Shown here: positions 25,648 to 33,111 of the stretch, piece after piece
How positions within the stretch are numbered: position 1 is the stretch's first letter
How the letters are laid out: every line of letters starts with the position of its first letter
Made by a program: the position numbers and the translations under genes
Origin: Arcicella sp.
Lineage (GTDB): Bacteria; Bacteroidota; Bacteroidia; Cytophagales; Spirosomataceae
Assembly: GCA_025454855.1 (NCBI GenBank)
Contig: JALONS010000007.1
Span: 1-41,907, forward strand
Reading direction: 5' to 3'
Length of the DNA: 41,907 nt
The notes under the pieces: model-generated
Databases searched by the model: none
Told to the model about the DNA's origin: nothing
What the model saw: the letters and a program-made list of their open reading frames with translations, nothing else

Positions 25648-26340
25648 ATGAATACTATCACAAGAACAAGACAAGGACAAATGAATTCAGTACGGAAAAC
25701 TTCATTAATTGCAGGTGGACTTTACTTATTAACTTTTGTTTCAATTCCAACGATTACCCTTTATGAAGACGTAAAAAAAGCAAACTACCTAACCAGCACA
25801 GGTTCGGATAACGCTGCTATCGTAGGTGGAATTCTCGAAATTATCGTAGCTCTGGCGGGTATTTCTACTGCCGTTGTCCTATTTCCAGTACTAAAAAAAC
25901 ACAACGAAACAATGGCATTAGGTCTTGTTGCCGCTCGTATTCTGGAATCAGGCACTATCTTCGTTGGAGTGGCGTTTATTTTATCAATTGTTAGTTTGCG
26001 GCAGGAAGGTGCCGGTGCAGACACCTTGGCTACGAGCCATGCACTCGTTTCTCTTTATCACAGAATTTTCTTACTTGGTCAGAGCTTTATGCCAGCCGTA
26101 TGTGACTTGATATTGGGATTGTTACTGTACAAATCACGCCTTGTTCCTCGGATAATTGCCTTTATTGGAATCATCGGAGCACCAATACTTGTTGCTGGTT
26201 ACTTTACTGTGTTGTTTGGTATCTTTGAGCGACTCGACCCTGTGCCAGCACTATCAGCCGTTCCTGTTGCCTTATTCGAATTGTCACTTGGTATTTATCT
26301 GATTATCAAAGGATTGAAAAAATCACTAATTAAAATATAA
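25648..26340 (+). CDS. DUF4386 membrane protein
   Basis: About 230 aa with six hydrophobic segments. The opening SVRKTSLIAGGLYLLTFVSIPTITLY and the central LGLVAARILESGTIFVGVAFILS...LGQSFMPAVCDLILGLLLYKSRLVPRIIAFIG match DUF4386, a membrane family of unknown function. The ORF track starts at a TTG at 25612. ATG codons lie at 25648 and 25681; the second has a purine-rich AAGGACA in front and is also possible. The next small membrane protein follows after 6 bp. Confidence 0.8.
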   Translation: MNTITRTRQGQMNSVRKTSLIAGGLYLLTFVSIPTITLYEDVKKANYLTSTGSDNAAIVGGILEIIVALAGISTAVVLFPVLKKHNETMALGLVAARILESGTIFVGVAFILSIVSLRQEGAGADTLATSHALVSLYHRIFLLGQSFMPAVCDLILGLLLYKSRLVPRIIAFIGIIGAPILVAGYFTVLFGIFERLDPVPALSAVPVALFELSLGIYLIIKGLKKSLIKI

Positions 26341-26346
26341 AATATC

Positions 26347-26733
26347 ATGCGTCTTCCCAATATCACAACACATCATTTTTACATATTTCTTTTAGATATG
26401 ACAGGAGCATTCATTTCGCTATCGCTACTTATTTTATTAATAATGCCCAACGAGAATTTCTTTGGACTTAGTAAGTCTGCAACAGTTGTTTTGTCAATCC
26501 CAATAACTACTCTATTGATTTTTTCCATGAGTTGTTTCCTCTTAAAACCTCAAAATTGGAAATTCTACATGAAATTTGTGATATTGGGTAATTTAGCTTA
26601 TTGTCTTTTTACAACAACCGTTATTATTCTCAAATTCAAGCAATTAACCCTTTGGGGAGTATCCTACTTTCTACTCGAAATCTTGGTTATCTTATTTATT
26701 GCAGGGGTTGAAATTATGACTCTTCGGAAGTAA
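26347..26733 (+). CDS. Small four-helix membrane protein, unknown
   Basis: 128 aa with hydrophobic segments at about 12-33, 42-64, 72-92 and 101-124. No family is recognised. It follows the DUF4386 gene by 6 bp and is probably co-transcribed. A terminator follows at 26848. Confidence 0.65.
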   Translation: MRLPNITTHHFYIFLLDMTGAFISLSLLILLIMPNENFFGLSKSATVVLSIPITTLLIFSMSCFLLKPQNWKFYMKFVILGNLAYCLFTTTVIILKFKQLTLWGVSYFLLEILVILFIAGVEIMTLRK

Positions 26734-26847
26734 GACTATTTTGAAATTAATGGCAATTTAGGGTTGGCTTTAGCTGAATATTATCTACTCATTTTTCGAA
26801 ATCCAAAACAAATAGGTATGAGTCAGGCTTACTAAAAGAGTTTTTAC

Positions 26848-26880
26848 ACCCTTTCAACATTACAGAAAGGGTATTTTGAT
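26848..26880 (+). terminator. Terminator after the DUF4386 unit
   Basis: ACCCTTTC (26848-26855) pairs with GAAAGGGT (26865-26872), followed by ATTTTGATT. It lies 115 bp after the stop codon. Confidence 0.6.
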
Positions 26881-26983
26881 TATTTCGCTTAAAACACATG
26901 AAGCAAGAAAAATTTCTGGTAGTTCTAACTTATAAGTTTACTGTAATCATTCAAACGTTGTAGGATAATAAGTAATCAGCATA

Positions 26984-27095
26984 AATTATTTACGATTAAT
27001 CTGAGTGGTTCGCCACTGCGATTAAGATTTACGATAAATCGTTGATAATCAGACGAATAATCACAAATCAAATCAATCGTAATTCTTAAATAATT
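26984..27095. other. Structured gene-free element with nested inverted repeats
   Basis: The outer arms AATTATTTA (26984-26992) and TAAATAATT (27087-27095) pair exactly, and CGATT/AATCG can extend them across a 6-base bulge. Inside is a UUCG-capped hairpin, TTAATCtgAGTGG-TTCG-CCACTgcGATTAA (26996-27025), and the palindrome ACGATaaATCGT. ATTTACGATnAATC occurs twice. The gap 26734-27158 holds no gene. It may be a small RNA, a 5' leader structure or a mobile palindromic repeat. Confidence 0.45.
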
Positions 27096-27158
27096 GTGTC
27101 TTTGTACTTAACAGCAAGGGGTTGATATTTTATTCTCATAAACCATCCATCAAAATAG

Positions 27159-27200
27159 GACATTTGTCTTATTTGTTAAAATGGAATATCTCTACATTTG
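27159..27200 (+). promoter_or_regulatory. Site B: GACA-N2-TGTC box and promoter
   Basis: GACATTTGTC (27159-27168), TTG at 27173-27175 and an exact -7 box TACATTTG (27193-27200), with 24 bases between box and -7. It overlaps the ORF-track start at 27181, which shows that the acetyltransferase begins at the later ATG (27226). Confidence 0.72.
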
Positions 27201-27225
27201 TAAATCAATACCAAACCGTACAAAA

Positions 27226-27855
27226 ATGACAGGTCCTGATAAAAACAAAACATTTCCATTAACTCACTACAACAGGCTTTGCTTTTTGAAAAACATCATC
27301 AAAAACCCTAATATCATTGTAGGTGATTACACTTATTATGATGATTTTGAAGATGTTATGAATTTCGAAAAGAATGTAAAATATCATTTTGATTTCACAG
27401 GAGACAAATTAATCATCGGTAAATTTTGTATGATTGCTTCAGATGTAACCTTTATCATGAATGGAGCAAATCACTTAACAGACGCTATTACAAGCTATCC
27501 TTTTGCCATTTTTGGAAATGGTTGGGAGAATGCAATGGAGGGTAAAAATTATCCGTCTAAAGGGAATCTTGTGATTGGCAATGATGTTTGGATTGGCTAT
27601 AACGCCACCATTATGGCTGGTGTGACCATTGGGGATGGAGCAATTATTGGTACAAATTCGGTTGTTACCAAAGACGTTGAACCCTATGCCATTGTGGGTG
27701 GAAATCCTGCCAAATTAATCAAAAAACGTTTTTCTGATATTGAAATAGCTGAATTAATGGAGATTAGATGGTGGGATTGGGACATAGAGAAAATAAGTCG
27801 TAACGTTCAGAATTTAACCAACAATGATATTCAATCCTTGAAAATTTTGAAATAA
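27226..27855 (+). CDS. Vat-like xenobiotic acetyltransferase (hexapeptide repeat)
   Basis: 209 aa left-handed beta-helix acetyltransferase of the Vat/XAT group that acetylates streptogramin A or chloramphenicol. Family marks: DYTYYDD, GDKLIIGKFCMIASDVTFIMNGANH with the likely catalytic His83, YPFAIFGNGWE, GNDVWIGYNATIMAGVTIGDGAIIGTNSVVTKDV and IVGGNPAKLIKKRFSD. The start is moved to 27226 because the promoter (site B) covers the earlier ATG. Drug specificity cannot be judged; many chromosomal homologues act on other substrates. The secreted ankyrin gene follows after 30 bp. Confidence 0.88.
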   Translation: MTGPDKNKTFPLTHYNRLCFLKNIIKNPNIIVGDYTYYDDFEDVMNFEKNVKYHFDFTGDKLIIGKFCMIASDVTFIMNGANHLTDAITSYPFAIFGNGWENAMEGKNYPSKGNLVIGNDVWIGYNATIMAGVTIGDGAIIGTNSVVTKDVEPYAIVGGNPAKLIKKRFSDIEIAELMEIRWWDWDIEKISRNVQNLTNNDIQSLKILK

Positions 27856-27885
27856 AATAAAAGTTATAAGTATAAATTTATCTGT

Positions 27886-28488
27886 ATGAGAGTCATTTGC
27901 TTATTCATAACCATCTCATTATCAATTGTTTCAAACCAATCTATTGCCCAAGAAATAGGGTTAGATACAATCAGTAAAAATGAAAAAACGAAGGAATCTG
28001 CTAATCAATTACTTTTAGCTGCTGCTTTGCATGGCAACGTGCAAGATATTAAGAAAGCCATGTTGAAGGGAGCTGATGTGAATTGTAGAGATGAAAACGG
28101 AAACACACCTTTGAATATGGTAGCTAAGTTGAGCTACTTTCATTTAGTGAAATATTTTGTAGAAAAGGGAGCAGAAGTGAATACAAGTAATAACGAACAC
28201 ATAACGCCCTTGCACTACGGTGTAGAGTACAATAACGTAAAAATTGTAAAATTACTTTTGGAAAAAGGAGCAAATATTGATGCTCGTGATGGAATCTATG
28301 AAACGCCCCTTCATTGGGCAGGATGGACGGGGAATATAGAAGCAGCACGTTTGTTGCTTGATTATGGTGCCAATCCATACACACCCAATAACTCTGGGGT
28401 AACTCCGCTTTTCAATGCAATCCGACAAGAACATTGGAAACTGGAAAAGATTTTTAAGAAGTCAAAATATCTAAAATTTGTACAATAA
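27886..28488 (+). CDS. Secreted ankyrin-repeat protein
   Basis: 200 aa. Signal peptide MRVICLFITISLSIVSNQSIAQ, then about four ankyrin repeats (HGNVQDIKKAMLKGADVNCRDENGNTPLNMVAK, YFHLVKYFVEKGAEVNTSNNEHITPLHYGV, NNVKIVKLLLEKGANIDARDGIYETPLHWAG, NIEAARLLLDYGANPYTPNNSGVTPLF). Ankyrin repeats bind proteins; a periplasmic protective role is known for AnkB-type proteins near catalase, but no such gene is here. It is 30 bp after the acetyltransferase, so likely in the site B transcript. Confidence 0.88.
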   Translation: MRVICLFITISLSIVSNQSIAQEIGLDTISKNEKTKESANQLLLAAALHGNVQDIKKAMLKGADVNCRDENGNTPLNMVAKLSYFHLVKYFVEKGAEVNTSNNEHITPLHYGVEYNNVKIVKLLLEKGANIDARDGIYETPLHWAGWTGNIEAARLLLDYGANPYTPNNSGVTPLFNAIRQEHWKLEKIFKKSKYLKFVQ

Positions 28489-28506
28489 CCCATCTCCAAA
28501 ATAACC

Positions 28507-28893
28507 ATGATACAAAACCTATCTTTTCTTCGTATTGCCCTAATTGTCATTTTTCTTGTTCATAGTATAGCAGGAATGTTCAACAATGGCATTAATAATT
28601 TTGGTAATTTATACCTAAATCAGGTTGGTTTTGCCCCTATTGGTTTACCGTTGGCTTGGGCAATTAAACTTTCTCATCTTGCTCTTGTATTTTCGCTACT
28701 TACCAATAAGTATTTAAAGACAAATTCTTTCATAACCATTTTTATACTGATTGCTGGTATTTTGATGATACATTTGAAAGATGGTTGGTTTGTAGTAGGG
28801 GGTGGCAGAAATGGCGTTGAATTTAATTTTCTTTTGATAATGGGCTTTTTATCAATTATTTACCCAAACGTATTTAATCGTTCAGTAAAATAA
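28507..28893 (+). CDS. DoxX-like membrane protein
   Basis: 128 aa with about four helices: FLRIALIVIFLVHSIAGMF at the start, then LPLAWAIKLSHLALVFSLL and a C-terminal GGGRNGVEFNFLLIMGFLSII. The pattern resembles DoxX-family proteins. It lies 18 bp after the ankyrin gene and before the alpha/beta hydrolase. Role unknown. Confidence 0.7.
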   Translation: MIQNLSFLRIALIVIFLVHSIAGMFNNGINNFGNLYLNQVGFAPIGLPLAWAIKLSHLALVFSLLTNKYLKTNSFITIFILIAGILMIHLKDGWFVVGGGRNGVEFNFLLIMGFLSIIYPNVFNRSVK

Positions 28894-28949
28894 TTTCTCA
28901 TAAAAATCATTAGCTTCTCTTTTTGTAATGTCAAAAACCAAGTACCAAA

Positions 28950-29840
28950 ATGAAAAGTCTAACATACTACCTAACCGCTACTGTCATCAAATTAAAAGGT
29001 ATTAAAAGAATCTTTTCAAACCACCCTATTGATTACCAAACACTCAGAAAAGATGATATTCATACAATAAGCAGAAAGAATGTATTGAGCCTTGAATTTC
29101 AGTCATTTAATATAGAGAAAACAACCGTTACAGCGGTCTTCCCCAAATCAAAATCTTCCGAAAACATCATTCTTTATTGCCACGGAGGAGCATCTGTTTA
29201 TGGTCCGACAGAGTTGCATTGGAACAGTATTGCTCAAATTGTAAAACAAACAAATATCAAGGCTTTTTTGGTGAATTACCCCAAAGCACCTGAACATCAA
29301 ATTACAGAAATCAACCAGAACATTGATGCAGTTTACAATGATATTCTTACACAATATGCTCCTAAAAACATCATTCTTTTGGGCGATTCGATGGGAGCAA
29401 CATTATTACTTTTATTAGTTCAACGACTAATTAAACGAAATCAGCCTTTACCTAAAAGTATTGTTTTGCTTTCGCCTGTCTTGGATGCAAGTATGACCAA
29501 TCCAGCCATAGAAATCATCGATAAAGTGGATATAATGTTATCTCGAAAAGGAGTAATTTCTGCCAAAACAATGTGTGCAGGAAATATCAGCCTAAAAAGT
29601 GAAGAAATTTCTCCCTTATATGGTAGTTTTCAAAAATTCATTCCTACGTATCTTTTCATAGCCACACACGATGTTATGTATCCTGACGCTGAAATTTTCA
29701 TCCAAAAATTAAGAGCAGAAAATGTACCCGTCTATATCGTCAGAGGAGAAGAAATGCCTCATATTTGGGCTTTTTTGCCAGTAATGAGCGAGGCAAAAAA
29801 GGCTCTTAATCAGTTAGTTGATATTTTGAAAAATATGTAG
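28950..29840 (+). CDS. Alpha/beta hydrolase (hormone-sensitive-lipase-like)
   Basis: 296 aa cytoplasmic esterase-type hydrolase. Oxyanion motif HGGA at 78-81 (HGGG in most members), nucleophile GDSMGA with Ser147, acid Asp241 (ATHDVMYPDAE) and base His271 (GEEMPHIWAF), a complete triad of the HSL/alpha-beta hydrolase-3 group. No signal peptide is evident. The crp/fnr gene follows after 19 bp, so the two are likely co-transcribed. Substrate unknown. Confidence 0.87.
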   Translation: MKSLTYYLTATVIKLKGIKRIFSNHPIDYQTLRKDDIHTISRKNVLSLEFQSFNIEKTTVTAVFPKSKSSENIILYCHGGASVYGPTELHWNSIAQIVKQTNIKAFLVNYPKAPEHQITEINQNIDAVYNDILTQYAPKNIILLGDSMGATLLLLLVQRLIKRNQPLPKSIVLLSPVLDASMTNPAIEIIDKVDIMLSRKGVISAKTMCAGNISLKSEEISPLYGSFQKFIPTYLFIATHDVMYPDAEIFIQKLRAENVPVYIVRGEEMPHIWAFLPVMSEAKKALNQLVDILKNM

Positions 29841-29859
29841 CCCTTTCCCCTTATCTTCT

Positions 29860-30441
29860 ATGAATTATCAGGAATCACTAAAGTCATTTTTTAAGCAATT
29901 TGATATTTTGACCGATACCGAAATTGGTATTATTATGGAAGGACTTACCCATAGGACAATCCGAAAAGGAGAATATTTCATTGGTGAAGGAGTAATTAGT
30001 AGAGAGTTTGCCTTTGTGAAAAATGGCTTTTTTAGACATTACATTCGAGAAGTTTCAGGCGAAGAGAAAACCTATCGTATCACATTTCCACATCAGATGA
30101 TTGCGGCTTATTCTTCTTTAGTTTCTGGTATAGAAACCAAAGAATGTATTGAGGCTATTACAGATGCCGACTTGATTGTGCTATCATTGGATTTTTTGGA
30201 AAATAATCTTGGTAATAATATCAACTGGGTGAAATTCAGTAAGGCAATGGTAAAAATAGAATACATAGAACTCGAAAAGCGAGTTTTTTCTTTACTCAAC
30301 GAAACTCCCAAGCAACGCTATTTAAACCTCCTTGAACAAAAACCTCATTACCTCCAACAGATTCCACTCAAGTATTTATCTTCATATTTAGGCATAAGCC
30401 AACGCCATTTGACTCGACTACGTAAGGAAGTTACATTATAG
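29860..30441 (+). CDS. Crp/Fnr family transcriptional regulator (first)
   Basis: 193 aa. Cyclic-nucleotide-binding-type beta-roll at about 18-110 (HRTIRKGEYFIGEGVISREFAFVKNGFFRHYIRE...GEEKTYRITFPHQMIAAYSS) and a shortened C-terminal HTH (IPLKYLSSYLGISQRHLTRLRKEV). No Fnr cysteine cluster. The short HTH form is common in Bacteroidota Crp-like proteins; the effector is unknown. A GACA-type box starts one base after the stop codon, in front of the next gene, which suggests local control by this protein. Confidence 0.93.
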   Translation: MNYQESLKSFFKQFDILTDTEIGIIMEGLTHRTIRKGEYFIGEGVISREFAFVKNGFFRHYIREVSGEEKTYRITFPHQMIAAYSSLVSGIETKECIEAITDADLIVLSLDFLENNLGNNINWVKFSKAMVKIEYIELEKRVFSLLNETPKQRYLNLLEQKPHYLQQIPLKYLSSYLGISQRHLTRLRKEVTL

Positions 30442-30483
30442 GACAAATGGCTTATTTTTAAGTTTTAGACAGAACTAATTTTA
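30442..30483 (+). promoter_or_regulatory. Site C: variant GACA box and promoter at the crp 3' end
   Basis: GACAAATGGC (30442-30451), one mismatch from the dyad, with flanks ATAG...TTATTTTT like the other sites. It is 24 bases upstream of a -7-like TAATTTTA (30476-30483). The next gene on this strand is the DoxX-like gene at 30625. Confidence 0.55.
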
Positions 30484-30624
30484 CATCAATTGGGGATTGG
30501 GAGCTGGAGCTGAACAAAAACAAGTGTAGTACTAACTGTTAATAATCAGACAGGTATTCTCAAAGTTCGTTCTGGAAATATCCTAAACCAATTATAAGCA
30601 AATACTTAAAAATTAAAATCAGCT

Positions 30625-31005
30625 ATGAAAAAAACCTATTGGATTCTTGCAATTCTACTGGCATCTTTTTTTGCCTTGAGTGGTTTTTGGGAAATCATTA
30701 AAAGCCCCGTTACTTATCCCAAAACTTTAAAAATGGGTTATCCTCCTTATTTTATCACAACACTTGGGATAGCCAAAATTTGTGGGTCGATATCTTTATT
30801 AATTCCTAAATTTAATCGACTCAAAGAATGGGTTTTTGCTGGATTCACCTTCGATGTGATTTTTGCGTTCATTTCAGGATTCGCAACTAATAGTTACGTT
30901 GATTGTGTAAAATCAGGTGTAGCTTTTTGTATAATCATACTTACTTATTTTTTGTTTTTAGCAAGCCAACCCAAATTCAAAACCAGACATTTGTCTAATA
31001 ATTAA
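30625..31005 (+). CDS. DoxX-like membrane protein
   Basis: 126 aa. YWILAILLASFFALSGFWEIIKSP, then MGYPPYFITTLGIAKICGSISLLIPKFNRLKEWVFAGFTFDVIFAFISGFATN and a last helix near the C-terminus, the pattern of the DoxX-like (DUF/PF13564) family. It lies 183 bp after the crp gene behind site C. The 3' end of the gene carries site D of the same box family. Confidence 0.82.
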   Translation: MKKTYWILAILLASFFALSGFWEIIKSPVTYPKTLKMGYPPYFITTLGIAKICGSISLLIPKFNRLKEWVFAGFTFDVIFAFISGFATNSYVDCVKSGVAFCIIILTYFLFLASQPKFKTRHLSNN

Positions 31006-31027
31006 AGTCTTTTCCAACCTTTTTTCG
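30986..31027 (+). promoter_or_regulatory. Site D: GACA-N2-TGTC box inside the 3' end of the DoxX-like gene
   Basis: GACATTTGTC (30986-30995) is a perfect box lying in the last codons of the preceding gene. The element 24 bases downstream, TTTTTTCG (31020-31027), is only a weak match to TAnnTTTG. A second candidate, TTATTTTG, lies at 31041-31048. It precedes the Kazal-domain lipoprotein gene. Confidence 0.5.
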
Positions 31028-31070
31028 CCATCCTAAGTCTTTATTTTGTACGTTAAAACACACAAAATAA

Positions 31071-31301
31071 ATGAAAAAAATTATGTTGATTCTAATCATT
31101 GGAGCAATGATAGGGTGTGAGCAAAAATTAGTTGAAGAAGAAATAGTAGGTACTGATTGCGTAGAAAAAATCAATACGACTGTTGCTTGTACCGCACAAT
31201 ACGACCCTGTTTGTGGTTGCAATGGCAAAACTTATGGAAATGATTGCGTTGCCGCTGCAGCTGGCATTAGAGTAGTTTATAAAGGAGAATGTAAAAAGTA
31301 A
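31071..31301 (+). CDS. Kazal-type protease-inhibitor-domain lipoprotein
   Basis: 76 aa. Lipobox GAMIGC with Cys16, then a single Kazal-like domain: CTAQYDPVCGCNGKTYGNDCVAAAAGIRVVYKGEC, with the cysteine pattern and the CNGKTYGNDC core. Kazal domains inhibit serine proteases by a reactive loop around the second cysteine. Here the domain would be displayed on the outer membrane or in the periplasm. Leader ACACAAAATAAATG without Shine-Dalgarno. Site D lies upstream. A small lipoprotein gene follows after 26 bp. Confidence 0.88.
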   Translation: MKKIMLILIIGAMIGCEQKLVEEEIVGTDCVEKINTTVACTAQYDPVCGCNGKTYGNDCVAAAAGIRVVYKGECKK

Positions 31302-31327
31302 AATTACCATTTAAACAAAAACAAATT

Positions 31328-31852
31328 ATGAAAACAATCAAAAAGGAGTTCAAAATATTAGCAATGGTACTTTTATTGGGTTTGAATTTAATGAGTTGTC
31401 ACCAATCTGAACAACTTATTGACTCTCCAGCCAGTAATATTAAATCAGAAAAAAGTACTTCCGAATATGTAAAATTGCTTAATGCCAGAACCAACTTTAA
31501 AGGTTATCCATTTGATATTTTGGAGATTAAAAGAAATGATAACCTTCTCAAAATCACGGTTGAAGGCGGTTGTGATACGCAGGCATACCGTATTATTTGG
31601 GATGGTGTTATCAACTTCACAGAACCAGCCAATCCGAATATGGTTTTGAGTACTACGAATTTGATAATCTCACACGAGCCAGTTTCTCAGGTACAATGTT
31701 TAGCCGTAATGAAACACACTATTGAAGTTGATTTGAAATTATTGCTGGGAGCAGCCTATAAGCCTAATATCCATATTGTAGTCTCAAATGCGTCAAAAAT
31801 AGATGATAAATCTGTTGAACCGAATGGTAGTGTAACGACGATTAAGAAATAA
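31328..31852 (+). CDS. Small lipoprotein of unknown function
   Basis: 174 aa. Lipobox GLNLMSC, then a region with beta-strand pattern (LLKITVEGGCDTQAYRIIWDGVINFTEPANPNMVLSTTNLIISHEP, TIEVDLKLLLGAAYKPNIHIVVSNAS). No family is recognised. It is likely co-transcribed with the Kazal lipoprotein. Confidence 0.7.
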   Translation: MKTIKKEFKILAMVLLLGLNLMSCHQSEQLIDSPASNIKSEKSTSEYVKLLNARTNFKGYPFDILEIKRNDNLLKITVEGGCDTQAYRIIWDGVINFTEPANPNMVLSTTNLIISHEPVSQVQCLAVMKHTIEVDLKLLLGAAYKPNIHIVVSNASKIDDKSVEPNGSVTTIKK

Positions 31853-32035
31853 ATGTGGATTCATTCTTAGGGATACTCCTATTAATGGGGTCTATCTTGC
31901 GAATATTTGCAATTAATCTCCTTCCACAGTTTCTCTATAAGAACATTAATGCCTTTATGAGTCAAATCCATTAGAAGAAATTTACCTATTTTCTGATGTA
32001 ATAAAGGTCATAATGAAACAATGCAAGTGAATTAG

Positions 32036-32077
32036 AAACCCCTTCTGAGCATATCAAAACTCGGAAGGGGTTTTTTA
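32036..32077 (+). terminator. Strong rho-independent terminator
   Basis: AAACCCCTTCtGAG pairs with CTCgGAAGGGGTTT around a 10-base loop and runs into TTTTTTATT. It lies 184 bp after the lipoprotein gene; the 31853-32035 stretch holds no gene I can see. Confidence 0.85.
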
Positions 32078-32087
32078 TTAGCGTACA

Positions 32088-32142
32088 TTTATTAATAAAT
32101 AGTTAAAATTTATTAATAAACAATAAATTTTAACTATCTTTG
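32088..32142 (+). promoter_or_regulatory. Operator/promoter of the DUF2975-HTH operon
   Basis: TTTATTAATAAA, a perfect 12-bp palindrome, occurs at 32088-32099 and again at 32109-32120, 21 bp (two helix turns) apart. ATAGTTAAAATTTAT (32099-32113) is an exact inverted repeat of 32123-32137. The right arm overlaps the -7 box TATCTTTG (32135-32142). This is well placed for repression by the HTH protein of the operon. Confidence 0.7.
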
Positions 32143-32168
32143 TATTATAACAATTAAATATTAGCAAA

Positions 32169-32717
32169 ATGAATGCAAAAAGTAATTTAACCAAATACAT
32201 CTTGATCATTGTATCATGGGTAATTTTTGTGGGGCTTTGTATTGATGTTGGTGGTTTCCTGACGAATACCATTTATACCCTATTTTTCAATCCTGAATTA
32301 GCCAGAAAGTTTTGGAGTCATTTAGATTTATCCGCATTACATCAGTTTAGTGTAAGCCACTTTGCTATACTCACCTGTATTATGTCCATTGCGGCAATTA
32401 TGAAATCGATTTTGTTTTATTTGATTACCAGAATGTTCTATGAAAAAAAATTGGATATTTTAAAGCCGTTTTCAGAGAAATCTAAGCAATTCATACAAAT
32501 TGCTGGATGTATATCTCTTGGTATCGGATTAGTTTCATCATGGGGTGCAGACATGGTAGAAAAGATGCTAAATGAGGGCGTTAGCATACCTACTATTCAA
32601 AATTTAAAAATAGATGGTGCAAACGTTTGGTTATTTGTGGGAGTAATTTTATTAGTAATTGCCCATGTTTTCACCAGAGGAATTGAATTACAAAACGAAA
32701 ATGATTTAACCATATAA
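32169..32717 (+). CDS. DUF2975 membrane protein
   Basis: 182 aa with four hydrophobic segments at about 9-37, 64-88, 112-134 and 152-172. DUF2975 proteins are membrane proteins regularly encoded directly before a small Cro/CI-type regulator, as here (3-bp gap). Sensing or transport of a signal to the partner regulator is possible (inference). Confidence 0.8.
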   Translation: MNAKSNLTKYILIIVSWVIFVGLCIDVGGFLTNTIYTLFFNPELARKFWSHLDLSALHQFSVSHFAILTCIMSIAAIMKSILFYLITRMFYEKKLDILKPFSEKSKQFIQIAGCISLGIGLVSSWGADMVEKMLNEGVSIPTIQNLKIDGANVWLFVGVILLVIAHVFTRGIELQNENDLTI

Positions 32718-32720
32718 GCC

Positions 32721-32927
32721 ATGCCTATAGTTGTAAACCTTGATGTAATGATGGCAAAACGGAAAATGTCATTAAATGAACTATCCGAAAAAGTGGATTT
32801 AACACTTTCAAATCTGTCAATTTTAAAAACAGGAAAAGCAAAAGCCGTCCGCTTTAACACTCTGGAAGCGATTTGTGAAGCATTAGACTGCCAACCAGGT
32901 GATATACTTGAATTCCAAAAAAAATAA
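32721..32927 (+). CDS. Small Cro/CI (YozG-like) HTH regulator
   Basis: 68 aa single HTH domain: MMAKRKMSLNELSEKVDLTLSNLSILKTGKAKAVRFNTLEAICEALDCQPGDILEFQ, the XRE/HTH_26 pattern seen next to DUF2975. It is probably the repressor that binds the palindromes upstream of the operon. A hairpin follows the gene. Confidence 0.92.
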   Translation: MPIVVNLDVMMAKRKMSLNELSEKVDLTLSNLSILKTGKAKAVRFNTLEAICEALDCQPGDILEFQKK

Positions 32928-32952
32928 CGGAACAATATATTTATTAATGCAA

Positions 32953-32988
32953 AACCGCAGATGGGATGTGAAACCGCCGTCTGCGGTT
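32953..32988 (+). terminator. Hairpin after the HTH gene
   Basis: AACCGCAGA (32953-32961) pairs with TCTGCGGTT (32980-32988). It has no T run, so termination is uncertain. Confidence 0.45.
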
Positions 32989-33111
32989 AATGTTGGTCAA
33001 ATTTGGCATTAGTAAGTACATACTTCCGAAAAATAAAATCCAAACAACTGTGATATTTCTCTATTCTAATCGAATCATAGAGCAGTAATAAATCTTTAAA
33101 ATATTCGGGAA

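Noticed and set aside
27181-27225. Earlier ATG of the acetyltransferase
   Set aside because: It lies inside the promoter (-7 box 27193-27200), and the family N-terminus begins at 27226.
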